From the NCBI GenBank assembly GCA_017654935.2, contig CM065711.1, forward strand, positions 25,950,058 to 26,014,057: 64,000 bases of DNA, in the 5' to 3' direction. The position numbers and the translations under genes are program-made. This document shows positions 22,092 through 33,109 of this stretch, in pieces; positions within the stretch are counted from its first letter, which is position 1, and every line of letters begins with the position of its first letter. The notes below the pieces were generated by a model. That model did no database searches. It worked only from the letters and a program-made list of their open reading frames with translations, and was not told the origin of the DNA. This stretch comes from Phymorhynchus buccinoides (lineage: Eukaryota; Mollusca; Gastropoda; Neogastropoda; Raphitomidae).

Positions 22092-22484
22092 ATCATGAAA
22101 GTTGACTGCCATAGCCCAGGCCCTGTGTTAAAGCCAAAACACCTGATCCATAGAAACAATAGTCTGACACTTGCTGTCTCGCGCTACAGGGAAAAAGGTA
22201 GGGATAAAGACTTGCGGCTCGACCCGGTCCTTTTATATCCCGGCTGTGCCTTTAAGCATATCATTCACTCAATCATACTTTACAAAAAATAATAATTTTT
22301 AAAAACGTACATCGCTACATCCCTGTTGCCAGTCTCTGCTCCGTCTGACACGGTCGCCCTTCTTTATGACAGCAGCAAACTCTGGCCCTTCAACAATAGT
22401 CCATTTTCCTGGAAAACAAATCAGAGTGTGTTTTGCTAATTGTACTGTTGCTCGTGTTACTTTTCTTCCTTTTTTGGGGTTATT

Positions 22485-22640
22485 GTTCCCTGGCTTAAAA
22501 ACTCCAGGGATCATCCCAACAGCCAAAGCACTGAACACTTTGGTACAAATACACCAGCTAGGGATGAGAACATTGCATGTGTGACCAATTTTGATTACCC
22601 CGCCATGTGTCAGCCACACTCCGACTTCGGAGGATTTTAG
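22485..22640 (-). repeat. Dispersed repeat DR-2 (reverse copy)
   Basis: Reverse complement of the 32525-32690 element: cttaaaaactccagggatca, caccagctagggatgag and ccacactccgacttcggagg. Confidence 0.7.
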
Positions 22641-22817
22641 ACTGATGATGTTATGCCAGGAGCTTGTCATGGCTTAACACATTGACGACGGGCCGCGTTT
22701 GGAGTCGCGGCCCTTGAACATCACGCACTGCGTTTAAAGTCGCCCAACGGTATAAGGTAGAAAACTCATGCAAAACTCTTGACCACAGTTTTTCTTACTT
22801 TCGCGAGTAGTTTGCCT

Positions 22818-23063
22818 TTAACCCTTTCGCCGCCAGCCATTTTTTAGCCCCAAAATACTATTAAACTGAACTGGGTAGAGAAAATAAAATATCTGCAATA
22901 TTGCGAATTCCTCTGTAATATGCATAACATTAGGCCTATCCTTACCTCCCAAAATTAAGAAAATAGGGTCTTTGGATAACAGGCCCTGGTTTGATGCCTT
23001 TTAGTGACATGGGTATTAAACCATAGTGGTGCTAAAATGCGACATTGGCGGTGAAAGGGTTAA
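22818..23063. mobile_element. piggyBac-type MITE, copy 2 (nested)
   Basis: Starts TTAACCCTTTCGCCGCCA, ends TTGGCGGTGAAAGGGTTAA, with intact TTAA on both sides. Clearly homologous to 12774-13023 over its whole length. Confidence 0.8.
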
Positions 23064-23129
23064 GCTCACTTCCGTTTTCTTCCATTTCTTTGTGTTCAAT
23101 CGCCGATTTGACACCAATTACAAACGAAA

Positions 23130-23387
23130 ATGCCAAACCATCGTGGTCTAACGAGAGAGGAGATTGTCCACATTCTGGATTTGGATGAACCTGATGATAA
23201 CAATCCAAAATACTCGTTTTCTGACTCAGAAAGTGATGAAAGTAGTGAGGAGGAGCATGAAAACAACCTAGTGTGTCAGTGCTCTACTAGTACAAGTCAA
23301 GAGACTGAGAGTGTTGGTCGTGGTAGGGGTGGCGGCAGGGGGTGTCGTTTTCCCCCGTTTTTCCCCATTTTTCAAGTCGGCATGTAA
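23130..23387 (+). pseudogene. piggyBac-like transposase N-terminal fragment
   Basis: An ATG at 23130 opens MPNHRGLTREEIVHILDLDE followed by an acidic Ser/Glu/Asp-rich stretch (SDSESDESSEEE). This is typical of the disordered N-terminus of piggyBac transposases (a LT..E...L motif, then an acidic region). After about residue 68 the frame becomes Gly/Arg then Phe/Pro-rich and stops at residue 86, with no catalytic domain. Its position inside TTAA-bounded termini supports the assignment; as a lone sequence it would be weak. Confidence 0.5.
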
Positions 23388-23502
23388 ACAGCGTTATTCC
23401 TATCAACTTAAAAAATACACAGACGAATTCGGCAGCCTTTTTGCAGTAAGTATACAAAATTTGGTTGCAAAAGGACATCTTTCAGCTTCGTAAGACGCGT
23501 TT

Positions 23503-23707
23503 GTTTACAACCACCCAATTTCTATAAAGAGGGTCGCAGCAGTGTTTACAACCACCCAATTTCTATAAAGAGGGTCGCAGCAGTGTTTACAACCACCCAA
23601 TTTCTATAAAGAGGGTCGCAGCAGTGTTTACAACCACCCAATTTCTATAAAGAGGGTCGCAGCAGTGTTTACAACCACCCAATTTCTATAAAGAGGGTCG
23701 CAGCAGG
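23503..23707 (+). repeat. 41-bp tandem array (5 units)
   Basis: Five essentially identical units (gtttacaaccacccaatttc then tataaagagggtcgcagcag t). The units are near-perfect, so the amplification is recent. Confidence 0.95.
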
Positions 23708-23832
23708 GCTGGGCCTGCACAAATGTCCCATATGTGCCTTCCCAGGTCGAGAGGACGTAAAATTCCAAATTTCATTCATTCTGGGCCTGCACAAAGAATA
23801 GGCCGAGGCAGCGTCAGTCACAATAGTGTTAA

Positions 23833-24290
23833 GCCAATCCCTGCACAACCATGCAGAACATAACATTTTGATGTAGCCTTGGTGTTCTAGCTTATGTCAA
23901 CTGTTCTGACAGCCTCATTCCAAGACAGGTTTTTTTGTTGTTTACAAGATATAGTAACAGAATTTTGTCAAAAAATAATCTTTATTTTCTTTCAAGATTG
24001 CAACTGGAATTTATTATCCAATTCCAAAAACACAATGGCAGGCTTTATAAAATGAAGAAAGAAATATATGTTCAAAATGTGTCACTTTCTCGCCTGTTTC
24101 CCCGTCATTGAAGCTAATTCTCTCTTTTCCCTTCACTCCCTCTCCTGCCTTTAGGTCTATCTCTTAAACGTATGTTTGTGTTATATTCTTGTTCGTCTTT
24201 AAAATAGCATCTTTGTTTGAATCTGGTATGAATTTTTGACGTGTATCAAGATTTAGCACTGTTACATGTTATTGTTTGGTCAATCAATCA

Positions 24291-24327
<37 letters not shown>

Positions 24328-24899
24328 GCCTCTGCAACTAGGATTATTAACGATCTTGACAGTGAGAGTGAAGCCCTTGTTGGTCAGTACTGAAAAGGGA
24401 ATTCACTCCTGCGAAAAGCAGCCATTTAGTGGCTTCAAATAGGGTTATTGGTGAGAGTTATGCCCTTGTTTTGTCAGTACTCAAGCAGCTACCAAGGGCA
24501 TTCACTCTAGCAAAACATGGTTGTTGCAGTGGCCAATAGAGAAACAGACAAACTGGCAGACGGTGTTCCGACACGTTCCCACGTCCCCGTGCACAATTTC
24601 CAGTGGGACAATTCCCTGTCGCCGACAATTTTCCCTCGGGGAATTGGGGGGGGGGGATTGTAGAAGTGAGTAAACAGAGTGAATCAAACAAAAGACAAAG
24701 AAACACACACACACACAAAAGTCACATAGAGACAGAGAGAGAGAGAGAGAGAGACAGAGAGAGAGAGACAATTCACTGAATTGTCAGCAGCGAGGAAATG
24801 CTGAAGGATCAACGTGAATAATTGTCATTGTGGGAAATTGTCATGCGGATATTGCCTTGTGGGGAGGTGTCATGGAAATTAACCCTGGCAGATAGAGAC
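23833..24899. other. Non-coding, CA and GA microsatellites
   Basis: CA tract at 24293-24325, CA at 24703-24717, GA at 24731-24770. AT-rich elsewhere. No gene recognised. Confidence 0.5.
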
Positions 24900-27800
24900 A
24901 GTACAGAGAGAAGAATGGCCAGGTTACTTACCACAAAGAAGACACTGCAGAGAGAAGAATGGCCAGGTTACTTACCACAAAGAAGAGAGAAGAATGGCCA
25001 GGTTACTTACCACAAAGAAGAGAGAAGAATGGCCAGGTTACTTACCACAAAGAACAGAGAAGAATGGCCAGGTTACTGACAACAAAGACAGTACAGAGAG
25101 AAGAATGGCCAGGTTACTTACCACAAAGAAGATAGAAGAATGGCCAGGTTACATACCACAAAGAAGACACTGCAGAGAGAAGAATGGCCAGGTTACTTAC
25201 CACAAAGAAGAGAGAAGAATGGCCAGGTTACTTACCACAAAGAAGACACTACAGAGAGAAGAATGGCCAGGTTACTTACCACAAAGAAGACACTACAGAG
25301 AAAAGAATGGCCAGGTTACTTACCCCATGAAGACAGTACAGAGAGAAGAATGGCCAGGTTACTTACCACAAAGAAGAGAGAAGAATGGCCAGGTTACTTA
25401 CCACAAAGAAGACACTGCAGAGAGAAGAATGGCCAGGTTACTTACCACAAAGAAGAGAGAAGAATGGCCAGGTTACTCACCACAAAGAAGACACTACAGA
25501 GAGAAGAATGGCCAGGTTACTCACCACAAAGAAGAGAGAAGAATGGCCAGGTTACTTACCACAAAAAGACTGCAGAGAGAAGAATGGCCAGGTTACTTAC
25601 CACAAAGAAGACAGTACAGAGAGAAGAATGGCCAGGTTACTCACCACAATGAAGAGAGAAGAATGGCCAGGTTACTTACCACAAAGAAGACACTACAGAG
25701 AGAAGAATGGCCAGGTTACTTACCACAAAGAAGACACTACAGAGAGAAGAATGGCCAGGTTACTTACCACAAAGAAGACACTGCAGAGAGAAGAATGGCC
25801 AGGTTACTTACCACAAAGAAGAGAGAAGAATGGCCAGGTTACTTACCACAAAGAAGAGAGAAGAATGGCCAGGTTACTTACCACAAAGAAGCAGGAGAAG
25901 AATGGCCAGGTTACTTACCACAAAGAAGACACTGCAGAGAGAAGAATGGCCAGGTTACTTACCACAAAGAAGAGAGAAGAATGGCCAGGTTACTTACCAC
26001 AAAGAAGAGAGAAGAATGGCCAGGTTACTTACCACAAAGAAGACACTGCAGAGAGAAGAATGGCCAGGTTACTTACCACAAAGAAGACACTGCAGAGAGA
26101 AGAATGGCCAGGTTACTTACCACAAAGAAGAGAGAAGAATGGCCAGGTTACTTACCAGAAAGAAGAGAGAAGAATGGCCAGGTTACTTACCACAAAGAAC
26201 AGAGAAGAATGGCCAGGTTACTTACAACAAAAAGACAGTACAGAGAGAAGAATGGCCAGGTTACTTACCACAAAGAAGACACTACAGAGAAAAGAATGGC
26301 CAGGTTACTTACCACAAAGAAGAGAGAAGAATGGCCAGGTTACTTACCACAAAGAAGACAGTACACAGAGAAGAATGGCCAGGTCACTTACCCCAAAGAA
26401 GACAGAATAATGGCCAGGTTATTTACCACAAAGAAGACAGAAGAATGGCCAGGTTACTTACCACAAAGAAGACAGAAGAATGGCCAGGTTACTTACCACA
26501 AAGAAGAGAGAAGAATGGCCAGGTTACTTACCACAAAGAAGACAATACAGAGAGAAGAATGGCCAGGTTACTTACCACAAAGAAGACAGAAGAATGGCCA
26601 GGTTACTTACCACAAAGAAGACACTGCAGAGAGAAGAATGGCCAGGTTACTTACCACAAAGAAGACACTGCAGAGAGAAGAATGGCCAGGTTACTTACCA
26701 CAGAGAAGAGAGAAGAATGGCCAGGTTACTTACCAGAAAGAAGAGAGAAGAATGGCCAGGTTACTCACCACAAAGAAGGGAGAAGAATGGCCAGGTTACT
26801 TACCAGAAAGAAGAGAGAAGAATGGCCAGGTTACTGACCACAAAGAAGAGAGAAGAATGGCCAGGTTACTTACCACAAAGAAGACACTACAGAGAGAAGA
26901 ATGGCCAGGTTACTTACCACAAAGAAGAGAGAAGAATGGCCAGGTTACTTACCACAAAGAAGACACTGCAGAGAGAAGAATGGCCAGGTTACTTACCACA
27001 AAGAAGATAGAAGAATGGCCAGGTTACTCACCACAAAGAAGACACTACAGAGAGAAGAATGGCCAGGTTACTTACCACAAAGAAGAGAGAAGAATGGCCA
27101 GGTTACTTACCACAAAGAAGACACTACAGAGAGAAGAATGGCCAGGTTACTTACCAGAAAGAAGAGAGAAGAATGGCCAGGTTACTCACCACAAAGAAGA
27201 CACTACAGAGAGAAGAATGGCCAGGTTACTTACCAGAAAGAAGACAGAAGAATGGCCAGGTTACTCACCACAAAGAAGACACTACAGAGAGAAGAATGGC
27301 CAGGTTACTTACCAGAAAGAAGAGAGAAGAATGGCTAGGTTACTGACCACAAAGAAGAGAGAAGAATGGCCAGGTTACTTACCACAAAGAAGAGAGAAGA
27401 ATGGCCAGGTTACTGACCACAAAGAAGAGAGAAGAATGGCTAGGTTACTGACCACAAAGAAGAGAGAAGAATGGCCAGGTTACTGACCACAAAGAAGAGA
27501 GAAGAATGGCCAGGTTACTCACCACAAAGAAGACACTACAGAGAGAAGAATGGCCAGGTTACTTACCAGAAAGAAGAGAGAAGAATGGCTAGGTTACTGA
27601 CCACAAAGAAGAGAGAAGAATGGCCAGGTTACTTACCACAAAGAAGAGAGAAGAATGGCCAGGTTACTTACCACAAAGAAGAGAGAAGAATGGCCAGGTT
27701 ACTGACCACAAAGAAGAGAGAAGAATGGCCAGGTTACTGACCACAAAGAAGACACTACAGAGAGAAGAATGGCCAGGTTACTGACCACAAAGAAGACACT

Positions 27801-28192
27801 ACAGAGAGAAGAATGGCCAGGTTACTGACCACAAAGAAGAGAGAAGAATGGCCAGGTTACTGACCACAAAGAAGACACTACAGAGAGAAGAATGGCCAGG
27901 TTACTTACCACAAAGAAGGGAGAAGAATGGCCAGGTTACTTACCACAAAGAAGACAGAAGAATGGCCAGGTTACTGACCACAAAGAAGACACTACAGAGA
28001 GAAGAATGGCCAGGTTACTTACCACAAAGAAGACACTGCAGAGAGAAGAATGGCCAGGTTACTTACCACAAAGAAGATAGAAGAATGGCCAGGTTACTCA
28101 CCACAAAGAAGACACTACAGAGAGAAGAATGGCCAGGTTACTTACCACAAAGAAGATAGAAGAATGGCCAGGCTACTTACCACAAAGAAGAC
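24900..28192 (-). repeat. 35/44-bp tandem array carrying splice-site motifs
   Basis: Roughly 80 units of two lengths, 35 and 44 nt. Minus-strand core: ttctttgtg followed by gtaagtaacctggccattct. Every unit holds GTG/GTAAGT, a good 5' splice site. The 44-nt form adds ctctctgtag or ctctctgcag before tgtc, a pyrimidine-rich 3' splice site. Because 35 and 44 are both 2 modulo 3 and no plus-strand stop occurs in the unit, all three plus frames are open (up to 830 codons of REEWPGY/EKNGQV/ERRMARL types). This is a by-product of periodicity, not evidence of a protein. It lies downstream of the TRIM exon 28855-29095 on its coding strand. Confidence 0.9.
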
Positions 28193-28497
28193 ACTTGTAG
28201 TTCGCATTAGAGTCCTGTAAACAAGCCAAAAGAGCATTACCATGTCTCTAGGCTACGGGTATTAGTTTTTAAATGGGTTTTTTCCTTCCTCCATTTCTTT
28301 TTTCTGTTTATTACCAAATGTTCGTGTCTAAAAAAACTAAAAACTTTTATATATGCAAAATATCGATTCAGGGAAGAAAGACAGATCAATTGTTAACCAA
28401 TGTTGTTCAGACTGAATTCACACATCAACAAACAGCTAAATGCTCCAACAAGGCATAGCACTGTAATCATTGTCTTCAACAAGGCTTGTTCAGTTTG

Positions 28498-28530
<33 letters not shown>

Positions 28531-28854
28531 GGATCACACACAAGTTACCTGGTTCATTTGACATTTTGTGTCCCCTGAGGAAAGTTGTATTAAACTGAAA
28601 TATTGAGAACTGAAGGTGTTCGTGTTTTTCTTTCTTTTTAACTTCTGTGCGTCTCTCTCTCTATATACCTATATATATATATATATCTCTCTCTCTCTCT
28701 CTCTTTCACTCACTCACACACACATACTTGTTGAAATAGAACATTGCCTGTTGACAACATTCCAATTAAAACTCGAAAGAGAGAGAGAGAGAGAGTGAGA
28801 GTGAGAGAGAATGTACATGTGTGTGCGTGCATGTGTGTGTGTGAGTAGTCCTAC
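28193..28854. other. Non-coding, CT/TA/GA microsatellites
   Basis: (CT)n at 28499-28525, (TA)n and (CT)n at 28665-28712, (GA)n at 28778-28808. No gene recognised. Confidence 0.5.
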
Positions 28855-29095
28855 CCGTTGTGCTTCGCTGGAATCGGCCAGTTTGCCGTTCGCTGCAATC
28901 GCCTCTTTGATATTCCCGGTGACGACAGGATCCAAGACGAGGCTTCCCGTGGTGGACTTTGGGTTGTCAGGGATGCGCTGCGCTCCCACAGACGCCAATC
29001 GTGACATTACCTTCCCCAGCGTGGCCAGAAGGGAATTGTCTGGTGCGGAGGCCACCAGACGTTCGGCGGTAACCCAGTGGGCAGACAGCTCCCCC
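28855..29095 (-). CDS. TRIM-like gene, exon following the coiled coil (unit Y)
   Basis: Minus-strand open segment entered after a gatcacag acceptor and left at CGG followed by GTAGG (donor at 28854-28853). It encodes HWVTAERLVASAPDNSLLAT, then LGKVMSRLASVGAQRIPDNP and DPVVTGNIKEAIAANGKL. The composition resembles the region after the coiled coil of invertebrate TRIM proteins. It lies 1.2 kb downstream of the coiled-coil exon 30246-30442 on the same strand, so it is probably the next exon. No paralogue of this exon was found near unit X, where a LINE occupies the corresponding place. A LINE fragment on the opposite strand starts only six bases upstream of the acceptor. Confidence 0.6.
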
Positions 29096-29100
29096 CTGTG

Positions 29101-29770
29101 ATCAGATGTTGCGCATAATTAAAAGAACATTTATTGAATTAGACAAGGAAACGTTTATGTTAATGCATAAGTCTATGGTTTGCCCTCATTTAGAATATGG
29201 CAATGTTATCTGGTACCCTTCTTAAGAGACAGTCATCATCAATTGAAAAAGTTCAAAAGAGAGCGAAAAAAACGGTCAAAAGTTGCAAAGATCTAACGTA
29301 CCGTGATAGATAAAAATTGGTAAATTTACATTCATTGAAAAGAAGGCATATAAGAGACGACCTTTTCCAAAGGAACAAAAATTTAACAACTTACACAACA
29401 TCAGTTTTTGAGTCTCTTTTCTCACCATCAATGTCTAACACAACTAGAAGCCAAGAGGGGAAAGTTCAAATTCAACGGTAGAACACTAACAAACGTAAAC
29501 ATTGTCTCAGTAACAGAGGTGTTAACTCCTGGAACTCACTGCCACCTGAACTAAAAAATGCACCCTCTACTAATACCTTCAAAGATCTACTTGACAAAAA
29601 TGAAAACTTTAGTGAAATGTTTTATGATTATGATGATTGACATTGCAATCGTTACTTTCCTTTCGCACACAAATGCAACCTAACTAAAGAAAAATATAAT
29701 TGGATGGGACATTTTATAAGCCGTGAGGCTTAGGCAGAAGCCAGTCCCTTTGCTACTACTATTCTTCTTT
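29101..29770 (+). pseudogene. LINE 3' fragment (plus strand)
   Basis: Degenerate RT C-terminal sequence (LRIIKRTFIELDKE, VCPHLEYGNVIWYP near the start, RDWN-equivalent region near 29530) with several stops. It ends in the family 3' structure at 29706-29748: GGGAC...GTCCC enclosing AAGCC-GTGA-GGCTT and GGC-AGAA-GCC. Tail is GCTACTACTATTC. Orientation is opposite to the other copies. Confidence 0.75.
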
Positions 29771-29840
29771 CTTTAAACAACCACCATCATCTTTTTTATG
29801 GTTCTGTTGTTGTACTAAAAGGGGGACTTCTGTCAGGCAG

Positions 29841-30245
29841 AAAGACTGCAGGCAAAAATGTAGCCGCCCGGATGGTCGGCCTCAATGTAATGGGGGGGGG
29901 GGAGGAAGGGGGGGGTAGAGAGGGGGGGTAGAGGGGGGGGGGGAGAGGGGGGGGGAGGGATGCAAGGAGGTGGGTCAGGGGTTTGAAAGGGTAGGCGTGG
30001 TTGTGGAGGGAGGGAGGGATTGGGGGAATGGGTGTGAACTGGGGAGGAGGAGGGGAGCGTTGCTTATTTAAATCCAGAACTTGAAGCTTTCCACTCTTCC
30101 GTCCATAAGGGTCTCAGACCGATTGGACGCTAATCCAACTTTCTCCGCCTTCCGCTGAGGCTGATGTTACCGCCTCAGGTGGAAGGGAGTTCCAATCTCC
30201 GAAAGTACGAGGAAAGAAAGAGAACTTTCTGTAACTCTCTATCAC
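29841..30245. repeat. Segmentally duplicated intron sequence with G-rich tract
   Basis: Begins cagaaagactgcaggcaaaa and matches 53185-53790. Contains long G-rich runs (29892-30058) and, on the minus strand, a LINE C-terminal-like WNSLPPEAVTSASAE piece (about 30150-30200) that is tandemly amplified in the other copy. Confidence 0.75.
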
Positions 30246-30442
30246 CTGTAGCTCTCCAAGGCTTTCTTGCAGGCTTCCCTTTGTGCCAGGAAGACACGTT
30301 CTCTCTCCTCAATCTTCCGGCTCAGCTGCTGTCGCCTCGCTTCCACCGCCGATTGCAGCTCGTCGAAGACGCCCTTCACCTCGTCTCTCATGGCCTTGAA
30401 CTTGGTCCGCGCGTTTGACGTTTCAGCATCCAGCTGAGCTAT
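30246..30442 (-). CDS. TRIM-like coiled-coil exon (unit Y)
   Basis: Entered after a gttgtccag acceptor and left at CTACAG followed by GTGATAG. The 197-nt exon encodes IAQLDAETSNARTKFKAMRD, then EVKGVFDELQSAVEARRQQL and SRKIEERERVFLAQREACKK. This is a heptad-patterned charged helix typical of the TRIM coiled coil, which dimerises antiparallel and spaces the two RINGs. The exon begins in phase 0, matching the phase-0 end of the B-box exon 36114-36580. The paralogue at 53791-53987 has identical length. Confidence 0.8.
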
Positions 30443-31567
30443 CTGGACAACAACAACAACAAAAAACAACAACAACAAGAGGCAAAGCCTTCAAGGCTCA
30501 TGTCTGATTTTTATTACTATAGCAGGCATGGGAATTCCCATGACAATTCCCATGCCTGTATAGAGAGAATACTGTTATGTAGACATTTGTGCATCTGAAA
30601 ACAGAATTAATTTTTATTTTACTGTGTAAATTAAAATTATTTCTATGCATTAAATTACCCCTACCCCTTTCTTTAAAATTTAATTATATGTATGTTTATA
30701 TATGCGCATGTAACATAGTGGAGCCCTCTTTTTATTTTTGGCAAACAAGTAAAATTGACCAAGCTTTCAGAAAAACATAGTGACCAATCCCCCCCCCGCC
30801 GGGGTAAGGGGGGTCTATGGACACCTGTAGTAGGCCTACAGTCTTTGCCTGTAGGTCTAAGCCTCTTACTCTTAGAAAATTAATAATTGAAGTTGCGTAA
30901 TTCGCAAGGCCATACTCCTGATCTGTTACTGTTTTAAACTGATTGTTCATGCGATGAAAACTTGTTCCACATCATCTACATTTCTGTAAGATATTTTATA
31001 TTAGTCCTAATATTTTATTTTCGTTTCGTTAATTCCCCCCCCCCCCCTCTGCCACAAAGCAAAGGTCAAGGTCACAGCCAGCAAGCTCATCCATGTTTAT
31101 CTTCCCCTGTACAGTCTTTGCACATGGTGATCAATCGTCTAGGCCTAACAAAGGATTCGTACGTCGAAGGCAGTGAAATCGACGAACCCTGGATTTTCCG
31201 TATATTTTTTTCAAGACTGAAATGAATGTGGGCTAAATGTTAAGTACGTCGTCTTGATTATGAGGTAAGGCATGATCTCTTATTCTCTAGGCCTAGGCCT
31301 TGTTGCCGGAAGTGCGGTAGGCTAAGTATTGCATGCGCAGAGATGATGTGCGAATGAACACGAACAACCGTTACTCAAAGGCGCAAATAAAACGAAACAA
31401 CCGGGCCGTCAACGCACACACTCGGTACATCCATTTGTTACAGAAAATATAAGTTAACGACGTTAAAATGTACCTATTTGTACACACCTGAAGTCTTGTG
31501 TTTCTTTTTAAAGAGCGTTTTTGTATATCTAATGGAGAGTCTTCTTTCCAGTATCTCCTACTCGGTA
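30443..31567. other. Intron-like interval; short palindrome and poly-C
   Basis: A short palindrome at 30523-30558 (caggcatgggaattcc ... ttcccatgcctg), C-rich tracts at 30788-30812 and 31027-31040. Nothing coding recognised; promoter-like motifs are listed separately. Confidence 0.45.
31306..31339. promoter_or_regulatory. Promoter-like ETS and NRF-1 motif pair
   Basis: CCGGAAGTG (ETS-type) at 31306 and GCATGCGCA (NRF-1-like) at 31331 in a locally CpG-richer stretch. This pair is typical of TATA-less metazoan promoters. No downstream gene is recognised on either strand, so this is tentative. Confidence 0.25.
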
Positions 31568-32000
31568 CAACACAACAGTAATCTCTGCAACAAATGATTT
31601 TCTTTCTTTTGTTCCTTACCGATGTATCTGACTGCTTTGATCGTCATGACTTGAAGGCTCACGTCAAAATCAAGTATCCTGCTAACTTTAACCCTCTAAC
31701 ATCTTATGTTTTTTTGAGAAAACGACAACGTTAAAGTTTCAGTGGAGAGTGAGAGTCTTCTTTAGTTTGAAGAGTGTGACTGAGTCAAGGTTAAAGGTTG
31801 CACAACAGTAATCTCTGCAACAAATGATTATCTTTATTTTGTTCTTTATCAATGTATCTGACTGCTTTGATCGTCGTGACTTGAAGGCTCACGTCAAAAT
31901 CAAGTATCCTGCTAACTTTAACCCTCTAACGCCTTATATGTTTAGAGAAAATGACAACGTTAAGGTTTGAGTTAAGATTAAAGGTCGGGGCCACGGACGC

Positions 32001-32042
<42 letters not shown>

Positions 32043-32298
32043 GACACACAACCGAACATGTACGATACTATAGACTCACTTTGTTTTAAAAAATGACGTG
32101 AGCAAATAATCTCTGCAACAAATGATTATCTTTATTTTGTTCTTTATCAATGTATCTGACTGCTTTGATCATCGTGACTTGAAGGCTCACGTCAAAATCA
32201 AGTATCCTGCTAACTTTAACCCTCTAACGCCTTATATGTTTAGAGAAAATGACAACGTTAAGGTTTGAGTTAAGGTTAAAGGTCGGGGCCACGGACGC

Positions 32299-32351
<53 letters not shown>

Positions 32352-32410
32352 AACCGAACATGTATGATACTATAGACTCACTTTGTTTTTAAAAAACGAC
32401 GTGAGCCAAA
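31568..32410 (+). repeat. Large direct repeat, three units of about 230-300 bp
   Basis: The block aatctctgcaacaaatgatt occurs at 31580, 31810 and 32108, each followed by atctgactgctttgatcgtc-type and ctgctaactttaaccctcta sequence. Units 2 and 3 carry a CA tract. No coding. Confidence 0.85.
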
Positions 32411-32498
32411 AATGTGACAAAGATTTTTTTTATAAATTAAATGACTGCTTAATTTTAAATTAATTAAGTACCCGGTACTTTAGTCATCCCTGTTTGCC

Positions 32499-32529
<31 letters not shown>

Positions 32530-32690
32530 TCCTCCGAAGTTGGAGTGTGGCTGCTCACGTGGCGGGGTAATCAAAAACGGTCACACACGTAATGTTCTCA
32601 TCCCTAGCTGGTGCATTTGCGCCATAGTGTTCAAGTGCTTCAGCTGTTGGGATGATCCCTGGAGTCTTTAAGCCAGGCTAAGACAACAAC
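32411..32690 (+). repeat. (AAT)n and dispersed repeat DR-2
   Basis: acccggtactttagtcatcc precedes an AAT tract (32500-32529), then DR-2 from 32525. In unit X the same flanks are separated by 6.2 kb (54125 to 60363). Confidence 0.75.
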
Positions 32691-33109
32691 ATAATAATAA
32701 TAATAAAACAAAAATGAAGGAGAATTATCTAGAGGGCAGAAGGCTGAAATAGTGCCCAGTTTGATATGATAAAATTGATTTAAAAACAATGAGCAACTTA
32801 GGACGTGCATTTTACCGCCAGGGGGCAGTGAAACCAGTAGGGGCTTAGCGTGCGATATTCTTAGTTGGGTGTAGTGAGGGAGAGGAGTCCCTCCCTCTCT
32901 CTCTCTCTCTCTTTATCCACAACTAAGAAAATAGAGAGGATTAGCCCCACTCGAGCGTTATGCCACCTGGCTAGGTTAACCATTGCTACTTCACAGCATT
33001 TCGCAGTTATATTCTTCCCTCACCCGTACCCCCACCCCCACCCTTCCCCACAACGGCATTTCTCTGCAATGCAACAGCACTTCATTTTCGAACATGGACT
33101 CCCCCCGGT

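Larger units (their letters stand above)
22674..23832 (+). mobile_element. piggyBac deletion derivative
   Basis: Left end TTAACACATTGACGACGG at 22674. The right end, read inward on the minus strand from 23832, is TTAACACTATTGTGACTGAC. Both abut TTAA, the piggyBac target. Inside are a nested TTAA MITE (22818-23063), an N-terminal transposase fragment (23130-23387) and a 41-bp tandem array (23503-23707). The catalytic DDD domain is absent, so the element is non-autonomous. Confidence 0.6.

Noticed and set aside
24994..27486. 830-codon open frame
   Set aside because: All three plus frames are open over the same tandem repeat; periodic translation with no domain.
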